The notes: a model not told the origin generated them from the sequence alone. Numbered from the stretch's first letter, positions 1 through 5,499 are shown. The stretch: DNA of 7,429 nt from Lachnospiraceae bacterium (GCA_003447895.1 DLYC01000147.1:1-7429), one strand, 5' to 3'. Numbers and translations are program-made.

Positions 1-132
1 GGCTGGTACGGGATGAACTTTGTCTATATGCCGGAGCTGAAGTGGAAGTATGGATATGTCGCGGTCATCATCGCCAGTATCTGTATTTCTGTGGGCGGAA
101 TTCTCTGGTTCAGAAAGAAAAAGTGGTTGTAG
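1..132 (+). CDS. corA: CorA-family magnesium transporter, C-terminal end (partial)
   Basis: Frame 1 is open from the window edge to a TAG stop and gives the last 43 residues of a membrane protein. It begins with G-W-Y-G-M-N, which contains the Gly-Met-Asn (GMN) signature at the mouth of the CorA pore. M-P-E-L and a W-K-Y-G-Y stretch follow, then one hydrophobic helix (about residues 20-37) and a basic tail ending K-K-K-W-L. GMN, a short periplasmic loop with MPEL, TM2 and a lysine-rich cytoplasmic end is the standard C-terminus of CorA Mg2+/Co2+ channels in Firmicutes. The cytoplasmic domain and first membrane helix lie outside the window, so the real start cannot be seen. The next gene starts 53 bases downstream on the same strand. 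No terminator is visible between them, so co-transcription is possible. Confidence 0.9.
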   Translation, partial: GWYGMNFVYMPELKWKYGYVAVIIASICISVGGILWFRKKKWL

Positions 133-185
133 GAAAGTGTCGCCGCAGGGCGGCTGACTTCAGAGGTGGAGCGGAAAGGAGCAGC

Positions 186-773
186 ATGAACGTAAAAGAT
201 GCAATCATGGGGAGAAGGTCAATCAGAAAGTATAAGAGCACACCGATCAGCGAGGCGGACATCCGGGATATCCTCGAGGCGGGAATGATGGCGCCGTCGG
301 CATCGAACCTGCAGCCGTGGTATTTTGTCGCTGTTTCGAGAAGGGATAAGCTGGATCAGATCATTGAGACGATGCAGAAGGTGTCGGAAGCGGTGATGCC
401 ATCCCTGGAGGACCGCTTCAAGAATTATCCGAAGGTAGTGGCGGAGACAAGGCACTTCATTGGGATGCTCGGCGACGCGCCGCTGTGTGTGCTGGTCTTC
501 CTGTTCAAGGACGACGAAGTTTACACGCGCAAGGAGAAGGAGCTGATGCAGAGCACTGCCGCCGCGATCGAAAACATGCTTCTGACCGCGTACGACAAAG
601 GAATCGGCTCCTGCTGGATGACCTCGCCGCTCGAGGCGGGACTGGACGAGGCGCTCAGGGAGCAGTTCGCGCCGGATAAAGGAAAGATGATGGCGCTTCT
701 TACTTTTGGCTATCCGGATCAGGAGCCTAAAATGCCCAAGCGCAGAGAGGGAAGGTACGAGATCCTTTCATAA
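186..773 (+). CDS. Nitroreductase-family FMN oxidoreductase
   Basis: A 195-residue protein of the usual length for an NAD(P)H-dependent, FMN-binding nitroreductase. The frame stays open upstream to base 42, but the ATG at 186 is chosen because AAAGGAG (175-181) precedes it and family homology begins there. FMN-contact signatures are visible: G-R-R-S-I-R (residues 9-14) near the N-terminus, A-P-S-A-S-N-L-Q-P-W (36-45), and G-I-G-S-C-W (139-144) followed near the end by a F-G-Y-P motif (174-177). These proteins work as soluble homodimers that reduce nitro compounds, quinones or other electrophiles; the physiological substrate cannot be read from sequence. The gene lies behind the corA-like gene and is followed 22 bases after its stop by a strong hairpin, so it probably ends that transcription unit. 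There is no sign of truncation. Confidence 0.9.
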   Translation: MNVKDAIMGRRSIRKYKSTPISEADIRDILEAGMMAPSASNLQPWYFVAVSRRDKLDQIIETMQKVSEAVMPSLEDRFKNYPKVVAETRHFIGMLGDAPLCVLVFLFKDDEVYTRKEKELMQSTAAAIENMLLTAYDKGIGSCWMTSPLEAGLDEALREQFAPDKGKMMALLTFGYPDQEPKMPKRREGRYEILS

Positions 774-795
774 GATGTCATGGAGTTACTGGTTG

Positions 796-827
796 AGGCC
801 CCCGGAAGATGGTACTTCCGGGGGCTT
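796..827 (+). terminator. GC-rich hairpin after the nitroreductase gene, probable terminator
   Basis: A perfect 11-bp stem (798-808 with 815-825, GCCCCCGGAAG/CTTCCGGGGGC) closes a 6-base loop ATGGTA, with one wobble pair and one A-T pair outside it. It starts 22 bases after the nitroreductase stop. The tail (TTATCT) is only weakly U-rich, so termination is likely but not textbook. Confidence 0.6.
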
Positions 828-874
828 ATCTGTGTGCATAGGCAGGGGAAATATGAATTGGGGCAAGTTGCTGA

Positions 875-910
875 TTGAAAGCCCCCGGAGTCGATTCCGG
901 GGGCTTTCAG
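875..910. terminator. Second hairpin with the same stem core, possible bidirectional terminator
   Basis: A perfect 13-bp stem (877-889 with 896-908, GAAAGCCCCCGGA/TCCGGGGGCTTTC) closes the loop GTCGAT; a T-A and a T-G pair extend it to 15. The core GCCCCCGGA/TCCGGGGGC is identical to that of the hairpin at 796-827, but the loop differs. The GAAA/TTTC flanks are symmetric, so it could act on either strand. The nearest gene on the minus strand (the CinA-type gene ending at 1220) is some 300 bases away. Confidence 0.45.
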
Positions 911-966
911 CGTACGTTCGCCGGGGAATTCTGTTAGGTTGCTGTTGGGGGCTCTTGCTCTTGGGC

Positions 967-1009
967 GGCGTTCCACCGGAACTTGCCAATAATGACTTTT
1001 CGTCGGTGC
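967..1009 (-). repeat. Repeat unit A (imperfect ~43-nt repeat)
   Basis: Aligned without gaps to unit B (1113-1155), this unit matches at about 30 of 43 bases; both share AATAATG, then CTTTTCG after one variable base. The offset between A and B is 146 bases. Unit C (1081-1120) is an inverted relative of the same sequence, so A and C could pair as a long imperfect stem around the bases between them. Confidence 0.55.
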
Positions 1010-1080
1010 GAAAGAAGCCGACTCCTCCACCAGGAAATTTAATATCAGAAATCTCGGTGGAAAGAATTCAAGTCAAGACT

Positions 1081-1120
1081 CCGACGAAATGCCGTTTGGC
1101 AACGATTTCGGTGGCATGCC
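1081..1120 (+). repeat. Repeat unit C (inverted relative of unit A)
   Basis: Read on the plus strand this unit runs CCGACGAAA ... TTTGGCAA ... CGGTGG ... GCC, which matches the reverse complement of unit A (CCGACGAAA ... ATTGGCAA ... CGGTGG ... GCC) with small gaps. Its 3' end overlaps unit B through the near-perfect palindrome at 1106-1127. Confidence 0.5.
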
Positions 1121-1127
1121 ACTGAAA
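1106..1127. repeat. 22-bp near-perfect palindrome joining repeat units C and B
   Basis: TTTCGGTGGCA followed directly by TGCCACTGAAA makes an 11+11 palindrome with one G-T mismatch and no spacer. It is the point where the plus-oriented unit C turns into the minus-oriented unit B. Confidence 0.7.
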
Positions 1128-1155
1128 CCCACAAATAATGTCTTTTCGCCGCATC
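1113..1155 (-). repeat. Repeat unit B (imperfect copy of unit A)
   Basis: Same orientation as unit A and about 70% identical to it over 43 bases. The best block is AATAATG-x-CTTTTCG (1134 onward). It overlaps the palindrome at 1106-1127. Confidence 0.55.
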
Positions 1156-1219
1156 AGAAAAATGTCAAATACGGCTCCAGACACCTGCCACCTCCCAATC
1201 ACTCCTTTCGCTGCCCGGG

Positions 1220-1822
1220 TCAAATCCGCTCCGCCAGCACCCTGTACACTTCTTCCGCCACCGCCAGCTTGTACAAAAGCCTCGACGGCTGCGGCTCCAG
1301 TTCCACATAGAAGGATTCTACAGAAATCGATTCCCCACAACCAGCTTCCCCACTCACGGCTTCCTCACAACCTGCTTCACCAGCACGCCCCTCTTCTCCC
1401 GCTGCCGCTTCGCCCCGGCCGGCAGCATCTCTCACCCCGATGGCAAAATATACCTGCCCCGGCACGGATGCCTCCGGATTGGCCGGGTCCACGTTTCCCA
1501 TGGTGCCTGTCACGCCAATTCCGAGATCAGCCCCGTAAGCTTTCATGCAGGCGCGCGCCATAGCTTCGGCTGTTTCGCAGGAGTAAACGGTATACTTCTC
1601 AATGGTTTCTGCCGGAACGCCCTGCAGTATTTTGGCCTCGTTGCTGTATGTGATGAAGGCGCCCTTCAGAACAGCCGAGGCTCCCTCGGTGTCTGTGATC
1701 AGCGATGCGATCTGGCCTGAGGTGGCGCTCTCCATCGTGGTGATGGTGCGCTTCTTCTCGATCAGAAGCTTTGTCAGCGTGTGGTAGTGCGCGCGGATTT
1801 CCTGTTCATTGTAATAGACCAT
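1220..1822 (-). CDS. Stand-alone CinA C-terminal domain protein (NMN deamidase-type) with low-complexity insert
   Basis: A 200-residue protein of the CinA/PncC family, whose characterised members deamidate nicotinamide mononucleotide to nicotinic acid mononucleotide in the cytoplasm for pyridine nucleotide salvage. Visible motifs are M-E-S-A-T-S-G-Q (30-37; the family usually has ESCTGG), with S32 as the expected active-site serine; Y-S-N-E-A-K (59-64), supplying the conserved lysine K64; and G-V-T-G-T-M-G-N-V-D (103-112) near the glycine-rich loop. The N-terminal MoCF-like domain of full CinA is absent. Residues about 133-165 are an Ala/Glu/Gly-rich insert with two G-E-A-G-C copies, between the core strand ending F-A-I-G-V-R-D and the strand F-Y-V-E-L. 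It makes the protein longer than the usual ~160 residues. A GGAG lies rather far (13 bases) upstream of the ATG. The gene diverges from the GDPD-like gene. Family assignment is firm; enzymatic activity is inferred. Confidence 0.85.
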   Translation of the reverse strand: MVYYNEQEIRAHYHTLTKLLIEKKRTITTMESATSGQIASLITDTEGASAVLKGAFITYSNEAKILQGVPAETIEKYTVYSCETAEAMARACMKAYGADLGIGVTGTMGNVDPANPEASVPGQVYFAIGVRDAAGRGEAAAGEEGRAGEAGCEEAVSGEAGCGESISVESFYVELEPQPSRLLYKLAVAEEVYRVLAERI

Positions 1823-1852
1823 GGCAAGAATCTTACTCCATAGGATGAGGCG

Positions 1853-1880
1853 TTGTTTTGGTTGACATCTATATTATAAT
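1853..1880 (+). promoter_or_regulatory. Putative promoter of the GDPD-like gene (-10 TATAAT)
   Basis: A perfect TATAAT (1875-1880) has TTGTTT (1853-1858) 16 bases upstream as a possible -35. On the opposite strand another TATAAT reads at 1873-1878 and could serve the CinA-type gene, with a poor -35 (ATGAAA). The two -10 boxes overlap, so this may be a shared divergent promoter. The TTGACA at 1862 is too close to pair with the TATAAT. Confidence 0.45.
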
Positions 1881-1900
1881 GAAAATAGTTTAGTTTTCAT
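1879..1900. promoter_or_regulatory. Operator-like inverted repeat in the divergent promoter region
   Basis: ATGAAAA (1879-1885) and TTTTCAT (1894-1900) are perfect 7-bp inverted arms around 8 bases. The first arm overlaps the -10 box and the repeat covers the expected transcription start. That is where a dimeric repressor would block the plus-strand promoter. No binding protein can be named. Confidence 0.35.
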
Positions 1901-1931
1901 CGGGAAAGGCATTATCTATTGGTAATACATT

Positions 1932-4043
1932 ATGTGGAAGCATCTTTTCGTTAAATATCTGGTCATTTCGCTGTCCTCATCTATATGGGCGTTTTCTTTA
2001 TCAATGCCGATATCCATCCGTTCCTTCGCCGCCCAGGTTCCCTATGCCGATTCCGGCTCCGAAGCCTCAGCCGCCGGGGTCGCCACTCCGGGCGAGGCCG
2101 CCGGCAAAAAGGCCGGCTCCGAAGAAGCGGCAGTCAATCCCGCTCCCGTTCAGCTCGGCAAGAGTTCCAACCTCCGCTGGACAGGCACGGGCGTCCTGCA
2201 CTGGGACGCTGTGAAGAATACCGACAAATACAGGGTCACCGTCTGTGTCATGAGCGGCGGCGGCAAATACAGAAAATCCACAATCGTACAGGGGAAGCTT
2301 ACCTGCCGCCTCGAAGAGACCATTGTCGCTCTGATCCGCAAATACCTGGCCACGGCGAATGGCGCCTCCTATACGGTATATGCTGCCGTGCAGGCTTTGA
2401 CGACGGACTCGCAGCATTATACAGACGGTGAGATCGTCCGCTCGCCGGTCTTTCGCTATATGAAGTCCACCTATAAGGATTCCGTCAGCAGGAACGGCTG
2501 GTATATCATGGACGACGGCTGGTATTTCTATTCCGCCGGGAAGAAGCAGACCGGGTGGATCACCTTTTTGGGAAAGCGGTACTATCTGGATCCGAACGGC
2601 CGAATGGCGGCCAATCGGTGGGTCGGAAACCGCTATCTCAAGTCCGGCGGCGAGATGGCCCGAAATGAGTATGTAGACGGATACAAATACTACGTGGATG
2701 GCAAAGGTCTCCGCGTTGACGGGGCGGCGCTCAACACCAAAAGGTGGGTAAAGACTGCCAAGGGGTGGCGCTATAAGAGAGTAAACGGTCAATATGCCAG
2801 GAACCGATGGCTTGAGATCAACCGGGCCAGGTACTATTTTGACAGCGAGGGGTATCTTAAGACGGGATGGCTCACGCTGAAAGGGAAAAAATACTTTCTG
2901 ACCGACAGGGGCACCATTACTTCCGGGCTCGGAATTCCGAAGACGGGATGGGCCAAACTCGGCAAAAACTACTTCTGGTTCGACGACAACGGCGTATTGG
3001 CCCAAAACGAGTGGGTTGACAGGAAACAGTATTACGTAAATTCAGCCGGGCGAAGGGCTGGCTGGATCACTTATGACGGCCTCAAGAACGTTTCGACCAC
3101 GAACCGCCTCGGGCAGTATGTGTACAGCAAAAATGCCGCGCCGGAGCAGAGCATCGCGGGGTACGATAAAGCGTATAAGAGCGGAAACCGCATCATGGTC
3201 ATTGACCTTCGTTTTACCAAAGACGGGGTCCCCGTCTGTTTCCATGATGACGAGGTCAACTACGCGCGGTGGCCGGACGGCTCTGTTCCCTCCACGTATC
3301 CGGTCATTTCCAAGCTGACCTATGAGGAGCTGAACCGATATGATTACGGCATCAAGTGGGGACAGCAGTATAAAGGCACGAAGGCGATGACTCTGGCGGC
3401 GATGGCCGAGTGGATCCGGAATCACCCCGATACAGAGATGTACGTGGAAGTAAAGACCGCGACACTGAGCGACGCGCAGATCCAAAAGGCGGTCTCGATC
3501 ATGAACAAGTACGACATCCTTGACAGGACCTCCGTACTTGTTCCCACGTCAAAATCCAGAAGCGCCGACACCAGAGCCGCACGCCTGCACAAAGCTGCGC
3601 CCACTCTCAGGATCGGTATTTTCAAATACGGCGTCTCAAGCGCTCTGTATTCTCAGCTAAAGAGTGCCAAGGGCCCTTTGAACAATGTTTTCTACTGGTG
3701 CTGGTACAAGACGAAAGTGGATTCCGCTGTTGTGAAGAAACTGCGCAGCATGGATGTTCAGTACGAGAGCGGAACGCTCGATCGGTTTGAGGACATCATT
3801 TCCTACTACGCCCGCGGCTCTGCCTACTCCTATGTCAGCTCGATCGAGACCGACGGCGCGGTATTCCTAAGCTCGCTGAAAAAAGCCACCCTTCACAACA
3901 AGGCGAAGTGGGTGAACGCTGACGGCGGCCGCAAATACCTTCAGATCGACGGCACCTATGCCCAAAACAAGTGGCTTGAGATTGATGGCCGGAACTATTA
4001 TTTCGATCAGAACGGATTCATGCAGCCCGGGGCGCCAAAATAG
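1932..4043 (+). CDS. Secreted cell-wall-binding-repeat protein with a divergent glycerophosphodiester phosphodiesterase-like domain
   Basis: 703 residues. A signal peptide is likely: basic M-W-K-H start, hydrophobic stretch to about 28, cleavage near S-F-A-A-Q (31-35). A low-complexity linker reaches about 70, followed by an Fn3-like domain (about 78-178). Choline-binding-type repeats follow (about 188-380, recurring G-W ... Y-Y-x-D-x-x-G units), then a GDPD-like domain (about 385-650), and two more repeats (about 658-700). In the GDPD-like part A-P-E-Q-S (403-407) matches the usual PENT motif, T-K-D-G-V-P-V (429-435) is intact, and H438-D439 and V-E-V-K (E506) are present. The usual N-terminal His-Arg-Gly is absent and the metal Glu of E-x-D is replaced (V423, with D425 kept). 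It probably sits in the wall; whether it cleaves glycerophosphodiesters is uncertain. The ATG is the first after an in-frame TAA (1923-1925) and lacks a close ribosome binding site; GGGAAAGG (1902-1909) is 22 bases away. Its end overlaps the convergent XRE frame. Confidence 0.85.
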   Translation: MWKHLFVKYLVISLSSSIWAFSLSMPISIRSFAAQVPYADSGSEASAAGVATPGEAAGKKAGSEEAAVNPAPVQLGKSSNLRWTGTGVLHWDAVKNTDKYRVTVCVMSGGGKYRKSTIVQGKLTCRLEETIVALIRKYLATANGASYTVYAAVQALTTDSQHYTDGEIVRSPVFRYMKSTYKDSVSRNGWYIMDDGWYFYSAGKKQTGWITFLGKRYYLDPNGRMAANRWVGNRYLKSGGEMARNEYVDGYKYYVDGKGLRVDGAALNTKRWVKTAKGWRYKRVNGQYARNRWLEINRARYYFDSEGYLKTGWLTLKGKKYFLTDRGTITSGLGIPKTGWAKLGKNYFWFDDNGVLAQNEWVDRKQYYVNSAGRRAGWITYDGLKNVSTTNRLGQYVYSKNAAPEQSIAGYDKAYKSGNRIMVIDLRFTKDGVPVCFHDDEVNYARWPDGSVPSTYPVISKLTYEELNRYDYGIKWGQQYKGTKAMTLAAMAEWIRNHPDTEMYVEVKTATLSDAQIQKAVSIMNKYDILDRTSVLVPTSKSRSADTRAARLHKAAPTLRIGIFKYGVSSALYSQLKSAKGPLNNVFYWCWYKTKVDSAVVKKLRSMDVQYESGTLDRFEDIISYYARGSAYSYVSSIETDGAVFLSSLKKATLHNKAKWVNADGGRKYLQIDGTYAQNKWLEIDGRNYYFDQNGFMQPGAPK

Positions 4044-4420
4044 AGTCCCGGGCGGGTTCCCCCCCCTCCCGCCGCCCATGGTAAAAAAAAGGAGTCCCGG
4101 CCGGACTCCCCATCTTCACGATCTTTTGCCCCAATAAAAGAAGAGGCCTCATCGGCCTCCTTGCTCTCTTTGCACACTATCAAATCTTCCATCCTCACCT
4201 CGTAGAGGCTGCTGAGCGCTATCAGGTTGTCAGTGGACGGAATGGACTCTCCGCGCTCCCACTTGTACACCGCCTGGACAGAAATCCCACCCAGGTACTC
4301 ACTGACCTCGCTGACCTTGTAGCCTCTAAGGAGGCGGATGGATTTCAGCCTCTTTCCGGTCTCAATCAGCAGGATTACGGGATACACAAATCTCACCTTC
4401 ATGTTCTTCTGCATCGACAT
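4007..4420 (-). CDS. XRE-family transcriptional regulator whose frame runs through its own terminator
   Basis: 137 residues as read. A helix-turn-helix domain spans about 22-82: T-G-K-R-L-K-S-I-R opens it and Q-A-V-Y-K-W-E-R-G (49-57) forms the recognition-helix region. P-S-T-D-N-L-I-A-L-S follows at 61-70. The lead-in P-V-I-L-L-I-E-T-G resembles a recurrent clostridial XRE subfamily. The ATG at 4420 is supported by AGGGGGA seven bases upstream (about 4427-4433); ATGs at codons 3 and 7 are alternatives. Residues 83-103 are charged and acidic. From about residue 104 the frame coincides with an intrinsic terminator, then codes a Gly-rich tail without family character and ends inside the 3' end of the convergent GDPD-like gene, a 37-bp overlap. 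The functional protein may therefore end earlier or come from a non-stop transcript. It presumably binds DNA as a dimer; its targets are unknown. Confidence 0.75.
   Translation of the reverse strand: MSMQKNMKVRFVYPVILLIETGKRLKSIRLLRGYKVSEVSEYLGGISVQAVYKWERGESIPSTDNLIALSSLYEVRMEDLIVCKESKEADEASSFIGAKDREDGESGRDSFFLPWAAGGGGTRPGLYFGAPGCMNPF
4051..4073 (+). other. GC hairpin just after the GDPD-like stop codon
   Basis: GGCGGG (4051-4056) can pair with CCCGCC (4068-4073) around a loop carrying eight consecutive C (4059-4066). It starts eight bases after the TAG. There is no T-run behind it, so at best it is a weak terminator or RNA-stabilising structure. Confidence 0.35.
4083..4109 (-). terminator. 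Intrinsic terminator on the minus strand, inside the XRE reading frame
   Basis: On the minus strand GGAGTCC, loop GGCCG, then GGACTCC (4091-4109) is followed directly by eight T residues (4090-4083). This is a canonical rho-independent terminator for transcription coming from the XRE gene. It lies before the nominal stop codon of that gene. The plus strand has no T-run after the stem. Confidence 0.8.
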
Positions 4421-4465
4421 CTTTATTCCCCCTATTCTTAGGCTGGCTTTTTCAACGTGCGAACT

Positions 4466-4482
4466 TGTATGCAGGGCATACA
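4466..4482. promoter_or_regulatory. Operator-like palindrome between the XRE promoter and the XRE gene
   Basis: TGTATGC-AGG-GCATACA is a perfect 7-bp inverted repeat with a 3-base centre. It lies in the leader of the XRE gene, about 60 bases downstream of the expected transcription start and 46 bases before the start codon. A short palindrome beside an XRE gene is a natural candidate for autoregulation, but it could also be an RNA hairpin. Confidence 0.4.
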
Positions 4483-4548
4483 GAAAATATCATCGGCCCT
4501 CTCTCTTACCGATGTGTGAGAATGAACGGGTTCCTTGTTTGTATGGCT

Positions 4549-4577
4549 ATTATAGTATAGCGGGATGCACTTGTCGA
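4549..4577 (-). promoter_or_regulatory. Promoter of the XRE gene
   Basis: Read on the minus strand: -35 TCGACA (4577-4572, one mismatch to TTGACA), a 17-base spacer, and a perfect -10 TATAAT (4554-4549). Transcription would start near 4542, leaving a leader of about 120 bases. The leader contains the palindrome at 4466-4482 and a shorter inverted repeat CATCGG/CCGATG (4491-4496, 4509-4514). This is the best housekeeping-type promoter in the window. Confidence 0.7.
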
Positions 4578-4587
4578 TGAATCTGCA

Positions 4588-4603
4588 GTTTAAAATGTTA
4601 AAC
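4588..4603. repeat. AT-rich inverted repeat after the zinc-ribbon gene
   Basis: GTTTAA-AATG-TTAAAC is a perfect 6-bp inverted repeat, 14 bases beyond the zinc-ribbon stop and upstream of the XRE -35 box. It is too AT-rich and lacks a U-tract, so it is not a convincing terminator. It could be a protein-binding site. Confidence 0.3.
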
Positions 4604-4617
4604 TTGTCGTTAACAAA

Positions 4618-5499
4618 TCAAAACACACCGATCATTAAATTCATCAGGTCCTTGAAATACGGCGTCAGCTCCCGGCTTCCGTGATAGTTTCTCTGCCTGC
4701 GGCCTCTCAGCTTTAGTCGGAGCTCCCAGCGCGGCCCGTCCGGCAGAAAGCTGTCGTACCCCTTATTCCAGTCGGCCAGATAGAACCGCCTGTACAAAGT
4801 GTGCAGAATCCTGTCCCACTCTTCGCCTGTGATCTGCCGGCTTCCGACCGCCTCGCCGGGCTCCCCTTCGCTCACCTTTACAAGCGCGCCCTCTGCGTTT
4901 TTCCGAATCAGGATTTTGGTACATCCGCCAAAAATCTCCCGCATCACAAATTCGATTGAGACAACCGCGTCCCGGTAGTCCTCCGGGCTGTCGGTCTCCG
5001 CCCCGCTTTCCCGGACGATTTTTCCCGGACCATTTGCCCGACCGCTGTTTTTGGGCGCAATGAGCGGCCTTCCCCCGAACGTTTTCCCGCAGTCGCCGCA
5101 TTTTCTGGAAATTTCCTGCTGCGCCGCTTCTTTCGGCATGATCCTGGGCGTGTTGGTGCCGCCGCAGCGAGGGCATTTCACGTCGGCTGTTCCGTTATAG
5201 ACCGCGAATTCACGTTCGTAAACAGATGCTTCCGATCCTGAACTCGAATCTTCCCCCACAGGACGGGATTCCCGCTTTGAACCCGGGTTCGCTCCCACAC
5301 GGCGGTCAAGGATGATCCCGCAGGCGTTCGCGTCCGCTTCCAGTTCGCGCAGAAGCTTCCCGATCTCTTCGTCCGACAGCGCCGCCTCCCCGCCGCTCAC
5401 GGTTTCCATCAGCCTCCCGATCGTCGTGACCGATCCGTTTGTAAACTCCCGCAGCTCGTCGAGCATGCGATCTTCCCAATCCTGCCATCTCTGTCTCAT
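4618..5499 (-). CDS. Zinc-ribbon protein of unknown function
   Basis: I do not recognise this protein. It is about 293 residues with no signal peptide or membrane segment. Numbered from an upstream in-frame GTG (5502), residues 1-65 are acidic and probably helical, and 70-95 a Ser/Gly/Glu-rich linker. Residues 110-138 form a four-cysteine zinc ribbon: C-P-R-C-G-G-T-N (C110, C113) and K-C-G-D-C-G-K-T-F (C135, C138). A basic Gly-rich linker follows. The C-terminal domain (about 178-292) has E-E-W-D-R-I-L (227-233), a D-G-P-R-W-E-L-R-L motif (255-263), then G-S-R-E-L-T-P-Y-F (275-283), a pattern seen in many small uncharacterised clostridial proteins. The ribbon suggests nucleic-acid binding or a structural role, but that is inference. 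The ATG at 5499 fits the AAAGGA (5512-5507) better than the GTG. Its neighbour downstream on the same strand is the XRE gene, which has its own promoter. Confidence 0.7.
   Translation of the reverse strand: MRQRWQDWEDRMLDELREFTNGSVTTIGRLMETVSGGEAALSDEEIGKLLRELEADANACGIILDRRVGANPGSKRESRPVGEDSSSGSEASVYEREFAVYNGTADVKCPRCGGTNTPRIMPKEAAQQEISRKCGDCGKTFGGRPLIAPKNSGRANGPGKIVRESGAETDSPEDYRDAVVSIEFVMREIFGGCTKILIRKNAEGALVKVSEGEPGEAVGSRQITGEEWDRILHTLYRRFYLADWNKGYDSFLPDGPRWELRLKLRGRRQRNYHGSRELTPYFKDLMNLMIGVF

Larger units (their letters stand above)
911..1219. other. Intergenic stretch without a convincing gene, holding an alternating repeat cluster
   Basis: The stretch between the second hairpin and the end of the CinA-type gene holds no frame with both a credible ribosome binding site and recognisable protein character. 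Its main content is the set of related ~40-nt units at 967-1009, 1081-1120 and 1113-1155, with a weaker one at about 1019-1063. No U-tract hairpin is visible after the CinA-type stop on the minus strand. Confidence 0.55.

Noticed and set aside
42..185. Upstream extension of the nitroreductase frame to an ATG at 42
   Set aside because: It overlaps the end of the corA-like gene in another frame, has no family similarity, and the ATG at 186 has a good ribosome binding site.
853..1125. A small plus-strand frame starting at the ATG at 853 behind AGGGGAA, with a hydrophobic stretch
   Set aside because: It runs straight through the 877-908 hairpin and repeat units A and C, and has no recognisable family. 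It is better explained as repeat sequence, though a small peptide cannot be fully excluded.
1862..1880. TTGACA (1862-1867) and TATAAT (1875-1880) as one promoter
   Set aside because: The spacer is only 7 bases, far from the 16-18 needed. The TATAAT is instead paired with TTGTTT at 1853.
2067..3005. A 312-codon minus-strand frame opposite the wall-binding-repeat gene
   Set aside because: It is antisense to well-defined repeats and shows no independent motif or convincing start signal.
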